DNA of 64,000 bases. It comes from Streptomyces nymphaeiformis (GTDB taxonomy: Bacteria > Actinomycetota > Actinomycetes > Streptomycetales > Streptomycetaceae). Under the pieces are notes generated by a model. It ran no database searches, was not told the origin of the DNA, and saw only the letters and a program-made list of their open reading frames with translations. The stretch lies in assembly GCF_014203895.1 (NCBI RefSeq), contig NZ_JACHJY010000012.1, positions 25,185-89,184 on the forward strand, read 5' to 3'. Made by a program: the position numbers and the translations under genes. Position 1 is the stretch's first letter. The number at the start of each line of letters is the position of its first letter. Positions 40,417 through 49,434 of this stretch are shown here, one piece after another.

Positions 40417-42087
40417 TTGCACCACACGCACCACCGGCGCCGCCTGCGCCGGCTGGCGGCCTGCACGACCTTCGCGCTCGGCATGGGCCTGGTGTCCGCC
40501 GGCCAGGTCCCCACGGCTGCCGCCGCCCCCGCCGCGGTCAGTGCCACGGCCTCCGCCAAGCCCCGGTTCGACCGGGACGGCGACGGTCGGAGCGACCGGG
40601 TCTACCGGTCCGCCGCCACCGGCAAGCTGACGATCATCCTCTCGAAGACGGGCGGCACGCCGTTCACGATCGGCGCCGACGACCTCGACGGCGCCGTCAG
40701 CGAGGAGATCCTGCCCGCCGACGACGTGTGGCGCGCCGACGGCGTCCAGGAGCTGCTGACGCTCCGCTCCGACGGCACGCTCCGGCTGCACGCCGGCGTG
40801 AGCCCCACGGAGACCGACAAGGGGCTCGTCTGGCAGGGCGGCGGCTGGCAGATCTACAACAAGGTCATCGCCCCCGGCGACCTCACCAAGGACGGCCGAC
40901 AGGACCTGCTGGCCCGCACCCAGTCCGGCACGCTCTACGTGTTCCCGGGGAAGGGCAGCGTCGACTACCGGGGTCCGTTCGCACCGCGGATCGCGGTCGG
41001 CGGGGGCTGGCAGATCTACGACCAGCTCGTCGGCACCAACGACCTCGACGGCGACGCCATCGCCGACATCGTCGCCCGGACGCCGGCCGGCGACCTCTAC
41101 TTCTACAAGGGCACCGGCTCCGCCACCGCCCCGTTCAAGCCCCGCGTCAGGATCGGCGGCGGCTGGAACACGTACAACCAGGTCATCGGCGCCGACGACC
41201 TGAACGGCGACGGCAGGGGCGACCTGCTGGCCCGCACGTACAGCGGCACGTACTACCAGTACCTGTCCGTCGGCGGCGGGAAGTTCGGGGCGCGGACGTA
41301 CTTCGGCGGCGGCGGCCAGAACCTCTCGTACTACCTCGGCCAGGGCGGTGTGCCCGCGTACGGCAAGCACAACGTGTTCGCCGTGAACTGGGCCGGCACG
41401 GCGTACACGTACGGCACCCGGGCCGACGGCAAGTTCGGCCCGGCCAAGCCGTACGGCGGGGCCGGGGAGAACTCCTGGTACGAGCGGATGACCAACGGCT
41501 ACGGCCTGGACGAGGCCGACCGGGCCATGGTGCTGACCTCCTACAACCCCGGCCTGATGAGCGACCGCGGCGGCGAGGTCTCCAGCAGCGCGGCCTTCTA
41601 CAACTACGCCGAGACGCTCTCGCCCGGCGACGTCACGTTCGACGGCGAGGGCGACGTCCTCGGCCTGGACGCGTGGGGCAACCTCTTCCTCCACCCGGGC
41701 CTGAAGTCCACCGTCCCGCAGCGCGTCGGCGCGGGCGTGAAGGTCGCCACGGGCCTGCGGGCGGACCAGCTGGTCGCCACCGGCGACGTCACCGGCGACG
41801 GCCGCCCCGACCTGGTCTCCCGTGACGGCGACCGCCTCTACGTCCACCGCGGCACCGGATCGGCCACGGCGCCGTTCGCGGCGCGCGCCCTGATCGGCGC
41901 CGGCTGGAGCGCGTACGAGCACCTCGCCGCCCCCGGCGACATGGACGGCGACGGCCGCGCCGACCTGATCGCCGTCACCCCCGGCGGCGACGTCTACCGC
42001 TACAAGGCCACCGGCCTCCCCGGCGGCCCCGTGTTCGCGACCCGCGTCAAGGTCGCCGGCGGCTGGGCGTACATGCACCTCAGCTGA
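40417..42087 (+). CDS. Secreted FG-GAP/VCBS-repeat protein
   Basis: 556 residues from a TTG start at 40417, chosen because GGGAGGG lies just upstream and no ATG or GTG is in frame there. Basic N-terminus, signal peptide ending near residue 46 (AAAPAAVSA). About eight FG-GAP units carry D-x-D-G-D-G/A-x-x-D calcium loops (DRDGDGRSD, DLNGDGRGD, DVTGDGRPD, DMDGDGRAD), enough for a seven-bladed propeller. No enzymatic domain. Similar in type to the C-terminal part of the protein at 20953. Extracellular, function unknown. Confidence 0.82.
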   Translation: MHHTHHRRRLRRLAACTTFALGMGLVSAGQVPTAAAAPAAVSATASAKPRFDRDGDGRSDRVYRSAATGKLTIILSKTGGTPFTIGADDLDGAVSEEILPADDVWRADGVQELLTLRSDGTLRLHAGVSPTETDKGLVWQGGGWQIYNKVIAPGDLTKDGRQDLLARTQSGTLYVFPGKGSVDYRGPFAPRIAVGGGWQIYDQLVGTNDLDGDAIADIVARTPAGDLYFYKGTGSATAPFKPRVRIGGGWNTYNQVIGADDLNGDGRGDLLARTYSGTYYQYLSVGGGKFGARTYFGGGGQNLSYYLGQGGVPAYGKHNVFAVNWAGTAYTYGTRADGKFGPAKPYGGAGENSWYERMTNGYGLDEADRAMVLTSYNPGLMSDRGGEVSSSAAFYNYAETLSPGDVTFDGEGDVLGLDAWGNLFLHPGLKSTVPQRVGAGVKVATGLRADQLVATGDVTGDGRPDLVSRDGDRLYVHRGTGSATAPFAARALIGAGWSAYEHLAAPGDMDGDGRADLIAVTPGGDVYRYKATGLPGGPVFATRVKVAGGWAYMHLS

Positions 42088-42094
42088 CCCGGCC

Positions 42095-42127
42095 CCGGCG
42101 GGCCCGCCACCCGGGCGGGCCCGCCGG
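42095..42127. terminator. Terminator hairpin between convergent genes
   Basis: CCGGCGGGCCCGCC (42095-42108) and GGCGGGCCCGCCGG (42114-42127) form a perfect 14-bp stem with loop ACCCG, five bases before the dehydrogenase stop. Confidence 0.85.
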
Positions 42128-42132
42128 CGGTC

Positions 42133-43266
42133 TCAGTACGACTTGGGCAGCCCCAGGGTCTGGTGGGAGACGAAGTTCAGGATCATCTCCCGGCTGACCG
42201 GGGCGATCCGGGCCACCCGGGCGGCAGTGATCAGGCGGGCGAGGCCGAACTCCTTGGTGAGGCCGTTGCCGCCGAGGGTGTGGACGGCGGTGTCGACCGC
42301 CTTCACGCAGGCCTCGGCCGCCGCGTACTTCGCCATGTTCGCGGCCTCGCCCGCGCCCATGTCGTCGCCCGCGTCGTAGAGGTGCGCGGCCTTCGCCATC
42401 ATCAGCCGGGCCAGCTCCAGCTCGATGTGCGCCTGCGCGAGCGGGTGCGCGATGGCCTGGTGGGCGCCGATCGGGGCCTTCCAGACCTGGCGCTCCTTCG
42501 CGTACTTCACCGCCTGCGCGAGGGCGTACCGGCCCATGCCGATCGCGAACGCCGCCGTCATGATCCGCTCGGGGTTGAGGCCCGCGAAGAGCTGGAGCAG
42601 ACCCGCGTCCTCGTCGCCCACCAGGGCCTCGAAGGGCAGGTGGACGTCGTCGAGCGTCAGCTCGAACTGCTTCTCGTTCGCGTCCAGTTCCATCTCGATG
42701 TGGCGGCGGCCGAAGCCCTCCGCCTCACGCGGGACGATGAACAGACAGGGCTTCAGGTTCCCCGTGCGCGCGTCCGACGTGCGGCCCACGATCAGCGTCG
42801 CGTCGGCGATGTCGACACCCGAGACGAAGACCTTCCGGCCGCTGAGGACCCAGCCCTCCTCCGTGCGGGTCGCCGTCGTCGTGATGCGGTGCGAGTTCGA
42901 GCCCGCGTCGGGCTCGGTGATGCCGAACGCCATCGTCTTCGACCCGTCCGCCAGACCCGGCAGCCACGCCCGCTTCTGCTCCTCCGTGCCGAAGCGGGCG
43001 ATGACCGTGCCGCAGATCGCCGGCGAGACGACCATCATGAGCAGCGGCGCACCGGCCGCGCCCGCCTCCTCCAGGACGACCGACAGCTCGGCCATGCCGC
43101 CGCCCCCGCCGCCGTACTCCTCGGGCAGGTTCACGCCCAGGTAGCCGAGCTTGCCCGCCTCGGCCCACAGCTCGGCCCGGTCGAAGCCGGGGCCGTGGCG
43201 GTGCCCGAGCGCGGAGACGGCGGATCGGAGGGCGGTGAGCTCTTCGGTCTCGATCATGCTGCTCAT
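42133..43266 (-). CDS. Acyl-CoA dehydrogenase
   Basis: 377 residues. N-terminal helical domain, middle beta domain with AFGITEPDAGSNSHRITTTA (FAD contact), C-terminal helical bundle with QVWKAPIGAHQAIAHPLA and TLGGNGLTKEFGLARLITAAR. The ATG overlaps the carboxylase alpha stop (ATGA); ATG 43257 is an alternative. It is the last gene of a five-gene catabolic operon and would oxidise the acyl-CoA feeding the carboxylase, as isovaleryl-CoA, citronellyl-CoA or similar dehydrogenases do. Confidence 0.92.
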   Translation of the reverse strand: MSSMIETEELTALRSAVSALGHRHGPGFDRAELWAEAGKLGYLGVNLPEEYGGGGGGMAELSVVLEEAGAAGAPLLMMVVSPAICGTVIARFGTEEQKRAWLPGLADGSKTMAFGITEPDAGSNSHRITTTATRTEEGWVLSGRKVFVSGVDIADATLIVGRTSDARTGNLKPCLFIVPREAEGFGRRHIEMELDANEKQFELTLDDVHLPFEALVGDEDAGLLQLFAGLNPERIMTAAFAIGMGRYALAQAVKYAKERQVWKAPIGAHQAIAHPLAQAHIELELARLMMAKAAHLYDAGDDMGAGEAANMAKYAAAEACVKAVDTAVHTLGGNGLTKEFGLARLITAARVARIAPVSREMILNFVSHQTLGLPKSY

Positions 43267-45143
43267 GCGGGGTCTTCCTCCTGTGCTTCGGTCTGTACGA
43301 CGGCGAGCAGGGCGCCGACCTCGACCTGGCGGCCGGGGGCGGCGTGGAGCGCGGTGAGCGTGCCGGAGGCGGGGGCGATGACGCGGTGCTCCATCTTCAT
43401 CGCCTCCAGCCAGAGGAGCGGCTGCCCGGCGGTGACCCGGTCGCCGACGGCGAGGCCGTCCGCGACCCGGACGACGGTGCCGGGCATGGGGGCGAGCAGG
43501 GAGCCGGGGGCGGTCTGCTCGCGCGGGTCGGTGAAGCGGGGGCGGGCGGTGAGGCGGTGGCCTCCGGAGTGGACGGTGTCGCCGTACGCGGTGACCTCGA
43601 AGTTCCGGACCACTCCGGCCACTTCGAGGCGTACGGCCTCCGGCGTCGCCTCCACCACCCGTACGCCCTCCGGGGACGTGACCTCGTAGCCGCCGTCCCG
43701 GGTCGGCCGGTAGCGGACCTCGTGGTCGCCGTACGTCCGCGTCTCCTCCTGCGAGCGGACGTTGCGCCAACCGCCGCCGAACCGGCCCCTGCCGGAGGAT
43801 GCCGAGGCGAGGGCCGCCGCGACCGCCGCGTGCTCCCCTCCCTTGGGCGGCTCGGTCAGCGCGGGCAGGTTCCGCTCGTAGAAGCCCGTGTCCAGGGCCT
43901 CCTCGTTCGCGTACTCCGGGTGGCGGAGGGAGGCCACGAGCAGGTCCCGGTTGGTGACCGGGCCGTGCAGCACGGTCCGCTCCAGGGTGTGGGCGAGCTT
44001 GCGGAGGGCCGCCTCCCGGGTCGGGGCGTGGACGGTCACCTTCGCGAGCATCGGGTCGTAGTGGACGCCGATCGGGTCCTCCGAGACGTATCCGGTGTCG
44101 ACGCGGACTCCGCCCGGGACCTCGAAGCGGTGCAGGACGCCCGTCTGCGGGGCCCATCCCCGCGCCGGGTCCTCGGCGTAGAGCCGGGCCTCGACCGCGT
44201 GGCCCTGCGGGGCCGGGGGCTCGGGCGGCAGGGCGCGGCCCTCGGCGACGGCGAGCTGGAGCGCGACGAGGTCGACGCCGTACACCTCCTCGGTGACCGG
44301 GTGCTCGACCTGGAGCCGGGTGTTCATCTCCAGGAAGTGCGCCCGCCTGTCGGCGACGAGGAACTCGACCGTGCCCGCGCCGACGTACCCGACGGCCTTC
44401 GCGGCGGCCGCCGACCGCTCGTACAGCTCGTCGAGGAGCGGCCCGGGCAGGCCGGGCGCCGGGGCCTCCTCGATGACCTTCTGGTGCCGCCGCTGGAGGG
44501 AGCAGTCGCGGGTGCCGAGCGCCCAGACGGTGCCGTGGGTGTCGCAGAGGAGCTGCACCTCGACGTGCCGGCCGTTCTCCACGTACGGCTCGACGAACAC
44601 CTCGCCGTCACCGAAAGCGCTCGCCGCCTCCGCCGAAGCCGCCACCAACTCCTGTTCGAGCTGGGCGAGTTCTCGTACGACACGCATGCCACGGCCGCCG
44701 CCGCCCGCCGCCGCCTTCACCAGGACGGGCAGATCGGCCTCGGTGACGTCCTCCGGGCGCAGGGGCGCGATCCCCAGGAGCTCCTTCGCGCGGGTCTTCG
44801 ACGCCATCGCCTCGATCGCCTCGGGCGGCGGCCCGATCCACACCAGACCGGCGTCGGTCACGGCCCGCGCGAAGTCGGCGTTCTCCGAGAGGAAGCCGTA
44901 GCCCGGGTGGACGGCGTCCGCGCCCGCCGCGAGCGCCGCCGCCACGATCAGGTCGCCGCGCAGGTACGTCTCCGAGGGCGCGGCCCCCGGCAGCCGTACC
45001 GCCGCGTCGGCCTCCCGGACGTGCAGCGCGCCGGCGTCCGCGTCGGAGTACACGGCGACGGTGGAGATGCCCAGGTCACGGCAGGTGCGGAAGACCCGGC
45101 AGGCGATCTCGCCCCGGTTCGCGACCAGTACGGTCTGAATCAT
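43263..45143 (-). CDS. Acyl-CoA carboxylase alpha subunit (biotin carboxylase + BCCP)
   Basis: 626 residues. Biotin carboxylase with ATP-grasp region (KAAAGGGGRGMRVV), QRRHQKVIEEAPAP and MNTRLQVEHPVTEEV. A linker domain follows, then a biotinyl domain with EAMKMEH, K583 being the biotinylation site. Complete. With the beta subunit seven bases upstream it carboxylates an acyl-CoA or enoyl-CoA; in leucine or acyclic terpene catabolism the substrate would be 3-methylcrotonyl-CoA or geranyl-CoA. The AtuA-like gene in the same operon favours a branched or terpenoid substrate. Confidence 0.93.
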   Translation of the reverse strand: MIQTVLVANRGEIACRVFRTCRDLGISTVAVYSDADAGALHVREADAAVRLPGAAPSETYLRGDLIVAAALAAGADAVHPGYGFLSENADFARAVTDAGLVWIGPPPEAIEAMASKTRAKELLGIAPLRPEDVTEADLPVLVKAAAGGGGRGMRVVRELAQLEQELVAASAEAASAFGDGEVFVEPYVENGRHVEVQLLCDTHGTVWALGTRDCSLQRRHQKVIEEAPAPGLPGPLLDELYERSAAAAKAVGYVGAGTVEFLVADRRAHFLEMNTRLQVEHPVTEEVYGVDLVALQLAVAEGRALPPEPPAPQGHAVEARLYAEDPARGWAPQTGVLHRFEVPGGVRVDTGYVSEDPIGVHYDPMLAKVTVHAPTREAALRKLAHTLERTVLHGPVTNRDLLVASLRHPEYANEEALDTGFYERNLPALTEPPKGGEHAAVAAALASASSGRGRFGGGWRNVRSQEETRTYGDHEVRYRPTRDGGYEVTSPEGVRVVEATPEAVRLEVAGVVRNFEVTAYGDTVHSGGHRLTARPRFTDPREQTAPGSLLAPMPGTVVRVADGLAVGDRVTAGQPLLWLEAMKMEHRVIAPASGTLTALHAAPGRQVEVGALLAVVQTEAQEEDPA

Positions 45144-45150
45144 CAGTGCC

Positions 45151-46749
45151 TCACATTCGGAAGACGCCGAAGCCGCCGCGCGCGCCCTCGACCGGTGCCG
45201 TGTGGATCGCGGAGAGGCACAGCCCGAGGACCGTGCGGGTGTCGCGGGGGTCGATGACCCCGTCGTCGTAGAGCCGGCCGGAGAGGAACATCGGCAGCGA
45301 CTCGGACTCGATCTGCGCCTCGACGAGCGCCCGCAGCCCGGCGTCGGCCTCGTCGTCGTACGGCTGCCCCTTCGCCGCCGCCGAAGCGCGCGCCACGATG
45401 GACAGCACCCCGGCGAGCTGCTGCGGGCCCATGACGGCGGACTTCGCGCTGGGCCAGGCGAAGAGGAAGCGCGGGTCGTAGGCCCTGCCGCACATGCCGT
45501 AGTGCCCGGCGCCGTACGAGGCCCCCATGAGGACGGAGAGGTGGGGGACCTTCGAGTTCGACACCGCGTTGATCATCATGGCGCCGTGCTTGATGATGCC
45601 GCCCTGCTCGTACTCCCTGCCGACCATGTAGCCGGTGGTGTTGTGGAGGAAGACCAGCGGGATGTCGCGCTGGTTGGCGAGCTGGATGAACTGGGCGGCC
45701 TTCTGCGACTCGGCCGAGAAGAGCACGCCCTGCGCGTTGGCGAGGATGCCGACCGGGTAGCCGTGCAGCCGGGCCCAGCCCGTGGTGAGCGAGGTCCCGT
45801 ACAGCGGCTTGAACTCGTCGAAGTCCGAGCCGTCGACGATCCGGGCGATCACCTCGCGCGGGTCGAAGGGGGTCTTGAGGTCCCCGGGGACGATCCCGAG
45901 GAGCTCCTCGGGGTCGTACTCGGGGGGTTCGGCGAACGCCGGGTCCGGGTGGGCCTTGCGGTGGTTGAGGCGGGCCACGATCCGGCGGGCCTGGCGGATC
46001 GCGTCGGCCTCGTCGACGGCGTAGTGGTCGGCGAGACCGCTCGTGCGCGCGTGCATCTCGGCGCCGCCGAGGGACTCGTCGTCGCTCTCCTCGCCCGTCG
46101 CCATCTTCACCAGCGGCGGGCCGCCGAGGAACACCTTCGACCGCTCCCTGATCATCACGGCGTGGTCGGACATGCCGGGGACGTACGCGCCGCCGGCCGT
46201 CGAGTTGCCGAAGACGACGGCGACCGTCGGGATGCCGGCGGCGGAGAGGCGGGTGAGGTCGCGGAAGAGCGCCCCGCCCGGGATGAAGATCTCCTTCTGG
46301 GAGGGCAGGTCGGCGCCACCGGACTCGACGAGCGAGATGACGGGCAGCCGGTTGGCGTACGCGATCTCGTTGGCCCGCAGGGCCTTCTTCAGCGTCCACG
46401 GGTTGGAGGCGCCGCCGCGGACGGTCGGGTCGTTGGCGGTGATCAGGCACTCCACGCCCTCGACGACCCCGATGCCGGTCACCAGGGAGGCCCCCACGGT
46501 GTAGTCGCTGCCCCAGGCGGCGAGCGGCGACAGCTCCAGGAAGGGGCTGTCGGGGTCGACGAGCAGCTCGATCCGCTCGCGGGCGAGCAGCTTGCCGCGC
46601 TTCTTGTGGCGGGCGGTGTACTTCTCGCCGCCGCCCGCGAGGGCCTTGGCGTGCTCGGCGTCGAGGGCGGCGAGCTTGTCGAGCATGGCGGCGCGGTGGG
46701 CCGCGTAGTCGGGTCCGCCCGTGTCGAGGGCGGAGGCGAGGACGGTCAC
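45151..46749 (-). CDS. Acyl-CoA carboxylase beta subunit (carboxyltransferase)
   Basis: 532 residues from GTG 46749, overlapping the AtuA-like stop by four bases. N-terminal half with TANDPTVRGGASNPWTLKK and SLVESGGADLPSQ, C-terminal half with FLHNTTGYMVGREYEQGGIIKHGAMM. The latter sequence is typical of methylcrotonyl-/geranyl-CoA carboxylase beta subunits rather than PccB. It forms the holoenzyme with the alpha subunit encoded seven bases downstream. Confidence 0.93.
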   Translation of the reverse strand: MTVLASALDTGGPDYAAHRAAMLDKLAALDAEHAKALAGGGEKYTARHKKRGKLLARERIELLVDPDSPFLELSPLAAWGSDYTVGASLVTGIGVVEGVECLITANDPTVRGGASNPWTLKKALRANEIAYANRLPVISLVESGGADLPSQKEIFIPGGALFRDLTRLSAAGIPTVAVVFGNSTAGGAYVPGMSDHAVMIRERSKVFLGGPPLVKMATGEESDDESLGGAEMHARTSGLADHYAVDEADAIRQARRIVARLNHRKAHPDPAFAEPPEYDPEELLGIVPGDLKTPFDPREVIARIVDGSDFDEFKPLYGTSLTTGWARLHGYPVGILANAQGVLFSAESQKAAQFIQLANQRDIPLVFLHNTTGYMVGREYEQGGIIKHGAMMINAVSNSKVPHLSVLMGASYGAGHYGMCGRAYDPRFLFAWPSAKSAVMGPQQLAGVLSIVARASAAAKGQPYDDEADAGLRALVEAQIESESLPMFLSGRLYDDGVIDPRDTRTVLGLCLSAIHTAPVEGARGGFGVFRM

Positions 46750-48416
46750 AGCAGTTCCTCCGGTACGTCTACGTGGCGCGAGCGGAGCCATTCGCCGAGG
46801 GCCTTGGCCTGGGGGTCGAAGCGGGCCTGGGAGGCGACGCCCTCGCCGAGGATCCCGGCGACCGTGAAGTTCACGGCGCGGAGGTGCGGGAGGAGGTGCC
46901 GGGCGACGGCCAGGCCGGCGGTCTCCGGAAGGAGTTCCCTGACCTTCTCCACCGTCAGGGCGTGGGCGAGCCAGCGCCACTCCTCGTCCGTGCGGACCCA
47001 CACGCCGACGTTCGCGTCGCCGCCCTTGTCGCCGCTGCGGGCCCCCGCGATCCGGCCGAGGGGCACGCTCCGGGTCGGCCCCTCGGGGAGGGGCGGCGGA
47101 AGCTCCGGGTCGGGTACGGGTTCCAGGTCCCGGGTCTTCGGGGGCACGGGGATCTCCCGGCGGGTCCCGTCGGGGAGCACCGCCGTGTGAGGGACCTCGG
47201 CGGCGGGCGCGTACGCGGTCTCGAAGACCCCGTAGGGGGCGCCCTTGCCGGGCGGGGCGGTGACGTGGAAGCCGGGGTAGCTGGCGAGGGCGAGTTCGAT
47301 GGCGGCGCCGGTGACGGTGCGGCCGACCTTCTCCGGGTCCCGGTCGCGGACGACGAGGCGGAGCAGGGCGCTCGCGGTCTCCTCGGTGGGGGCGTCGGGG
47401 CGGTCGGTGCGGGCCAGTTCCCAGCGGACCCCGGCGGGCGGGTTCTCGGCCAGGGCGTCGGCGATCTGCTCCTGGAGGAGGGCGGCCTTGTCCTCGATGT
47501 CGAGGCCGGTGAGGACGAAGACGACCTCGTTGCGGAAGCCGCCGAGCCTGCTGAGCCCGACCTTGAGCGTCGGGGGCGGGGCCTCGCCCCGTACGCCCGT
47601 GATCCTGACCCTGTCGGGGCCCTCCTGGGTGAGCCGGACGGTGTCGAGGCGGGCGGTCACGTCGGGGCCGGGGTAGCGGGCGCCGGCCGTCTCGTAGAGG
47701 AGCTGGGCGGTGACCGTACCGGTGTCGACGAGGCCGCCGGTGCCGGGGTGCTTGGTGATGACCGCGCTGCCGTCGGCGTGGAGTTCGGCGACCGGGAAGC
47801 CGGGGCGGCGCACGTCGTGGCCCCGGAAGAAGGCGTAGTTGCCGCCGGTGGCCTGGGTGCCGCACTCCAGGACGTGCCCGGCGACGACCGCGCCCGCCAG
47901 CTCGTCGTACGCCTCCGGGCCCCAGCCGAAGTGCCACTGCGCGGGGCCGGTGACGAGGGCGGCGTCGGTGACCCGGCCGGTGACGACGACGTCGGCGCCG
48001 GCGGCGAGGCAGGCGGCGATGCCGGCACCGCCGAGGTAGGCGTTGGCGGTCAGCGCGCCGTCGGGCGGCGGCAGCCGGTCGCCCTCGACGTGGGCGACAC
48101 GGGTCGGCAGGCCGAGCTTCGCGGCGAGGGCGCGCAGGGCGTCGGCGAGCCCGGCGGGGTGGAGGCCGCCCGCGTTGGCGACGATCCGGACGCCGCGCTC
48201 GTGGGCGAGGCCGAGGCCCTCCTCCATCTGGCGCAGAAAGGTCTTCGCGTACCCGGCGGCAGGGTCCTTCAGCTGGTCGCGGCCGAGGATGAGCATGGTC
48301 AGCTCGGCGAGGTAGTCGCCGGTGAGGACGTCGAGTTCACCGCCGGTGAGCATCTCGCGGACGGCGTCGAAGCGGTCGCCGTAGAAGCCGGAGGCGTTGC
48401 CGATGCGGAGTGCCAT
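46746..48416 (-). CDS. AtuA-like protein (DUF1446, acyclic terpene utilisation family)
   Basis: 556 residues. Family marks: RIGNASGFYGDRFDA at the N-terminus, VVTGRVTDAAL, HVLECGTQATGGNYAFF, and a C-terminal domain with ARSGDKGGDANVGVWVR. The biochemical role of AtuA is not established to my knowledge, but it is required for citronellol/geraniol growth in Pseudomonas and is linked to acyl-CoA carboxylases elsewhere. It overlaps the upstream gene by one base (TGATG) and the beta subunit by four. Confidence 0.88.
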   Translation of the reverse strand: MALRIGNASGFYGDRFDAVREMLTGGELDVLTGDYLAELTMLILGRDQLKDPAAGYAKTFLRQMEEGLGLAHERGVRIVANAGGLHPAGLADALRALAAKLGLPTRVAHVEGDRLPPPDGALTANAYLGGAGIAACLAAGADVVVTGRVTDAALVTGPAQWHFGWGPEAYDELAGAVVAGHVLECGTQATGGNYAFFRGHDVRRPGFPVAELHADGSAVITKHPGTGGLVDTGTVTAQLLYETAGARYPGPDVTARLDTVRLTQEGPDRVRITGVRGEAPPPTLKVGLSRLGGFRNEVVFVLTGLDIEDKAALLQEQIADALAENPPAGVRWELARTDRPDAPTEETASALLRLVVRDRDPEKVGRTVTGAAIELALASYPGFHVTAPPGKGAPYGVFETAYAPAAEVPHTAVLPDGTRREIPVPPKTRDLEPVPDPELPPPLPEGPTRSVPLGRIAGARSGDKGGDANVGVWVRTDEEWRWLAHALTVEKVRELLPETAGLAVARHLLPHLRAVNFTVAGILGEGVASQARFDPQAKALGEWLRSRHVDVPEELL

Positions 48417-49204
48417 CAGGCCCCCTCGGGGGTACGGCCGCCGCCCGCCGGGCCCGCGAAGGCCTGGGCGATGCCGAGCCAGCGCTCGGCGTCCTCGCCC
48501 TCGGCGATCAGGGCGGTGTCGTCGCGGTGGACGCGCTGGGTGACGAGGAGGCAGAAGTCGAGGGCGGGTCCGGTGACGCGCTGGGCGGCGTCCTCGGGTC
48601 CGTACGTCCACAACGACCCGTAGGGCGCCTGGAGTTCGACCCGGAACGGCTCGACGGGCGCCGGGACGCCCCGTACGAGGTAGGCGTAGTCGCGGGCGCG
48701 GTGGCCGATCCAGGCGACGTGCCGGAGCCGGGCGGTGGGCGTGCGGACCACGCGGAGGGCGTCGGCGACGTCCTGGCCGTGCGCCCAGGTCTCCATGAGC
48801 CGGGCGGTGGCCATGGCGGGGGCGCTCATCGGGGGCCCGTACCAGGGGAACCTGACGCCGGGCGGGACCGCGCGCAGGGCCTCCTGGAGCTGCTCGCGTC
48901 CGGTGCGCCAGCGGGCGAGGAGCTCCTCGGCGGGCAGTTCCGCGCCCTCCTCCGCGCCCTCGTCGACGAAGCGGTCGGGGGCTTCGATCGCCTTCTCGGC
49001 CTCGGCGGCGAAGGCGTCGGCGTCGGTGGCGGCGAGGAGGGCGGCGCGGTCGGTCCAGGCGAGGTGGGCGATCTGATGGGCGATCGTCCAGCCGGGGGCG
49101 GGGGTCTGGGCCCTCCACTGCTCCTCGCTCAACTCTCCGACGAGACGGTCGAGTTCTTCACTCTCGTCGCGCAGGTCGTCGAGGACTTCGACGGGGTCGG
49201 ACAC
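48416..49204 (-). CDS. DinB-like metal-binding protein (TIGR03084 family)
   Basis: 262 residues from GTG 49204 (GAGGGGAG seven bases upstream). DinB/MDMPI four-helix bundle: His residues in TPAPGWTIAHQIAHLAWTD and METWAHGQDVADAL fit the three-His metal site. The family is typically found at the head of AtuA/carboxylase operons in actinobacteria and may be a mycothiol- or metal-dependent accessory. First gene of the operon. Confidence 0.85.
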   Translation of the reverse strand: MSDPVEVLDDLRDESEELDRLVGELSEEQWRAQTPAPGWTIAHQIAHLAWTDRAALLAATDADAFAAEAEKAIEAPDRFVDEGAEEGAELPAEELLARWRTGREQLQEALRAVPPGVRFPWYGPPMSAPAMATARLMETWAHGQDVADALRVVRTPTARLRHVAWIGHRARDYAYLVRGVPAPVEPFRVELQAPYGSLWTYGPEDAAQRVTGPALDFCLLVTQRVHRDDTALIAEGEDAERWLGIAQAFAGPAGGGRTPEGA

Positions 49205-49270
49205 GGGGCGCTCCCCTCGGGGGACGGACGGGTCACGGGCCTTCGCCGAGGAGCATGCCAGCGCGACCAG

Positions 49271-49290
49271 AAACAATCAAGCGTGCTTGC
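49271..49290. promoter_or_regulatory. Operator-like palindrome, copy 2 of AAACAATCAAGCRTGCTTGC
   Basis: CAAGCGTGCTTG (49278-49289) at the same orientation and sequence context as 40215-40234. It lies 67-86 bases upstream of the carboxylase operon start, almost the same distance as copy 1 (59-78) from its gene. Confidence 0.7.
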
Positions 49291-49327
49291 TTTAGTTTCG
49301 CCGCCCTGACCGCGCCCCGCCGCCCGT

Positions 49328-49374
49328 CATACCCGAGAGGTACGCGCGGGCGGTGCCCTGACCTCTTCGGTATG
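49328..49374. promoter_or_regulatory. Long-spaced inverted repeat upstream of the FtsX-type gene
   Basis: CATACCCGAGAGGT (49328-49341) and ACCTCTTCGGTATG (49361-49374) match at 12 of 14 positions with 33 bases between equivalent points, about three helical turns. It is 61 bases from the ATG at 49435 and may bind a dimer of dimers. A hairpin with a 19-base loop is the other reading. Confidence 0.45.
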
Positions 49375-49434
49375 ACTCCGAATCCGCCCTCGTGGGGCCG
49401 TGTTCGGGCCGTACCCCCTCCTAGCGTGGACGTC

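Noticed and set aside
43344..45257. A 637-codon plus-strand frame opposite the carboxylase alpha gene
   Set aside because: Shadow of a gene with complete biotin carboxylase and biotinyl motifs.
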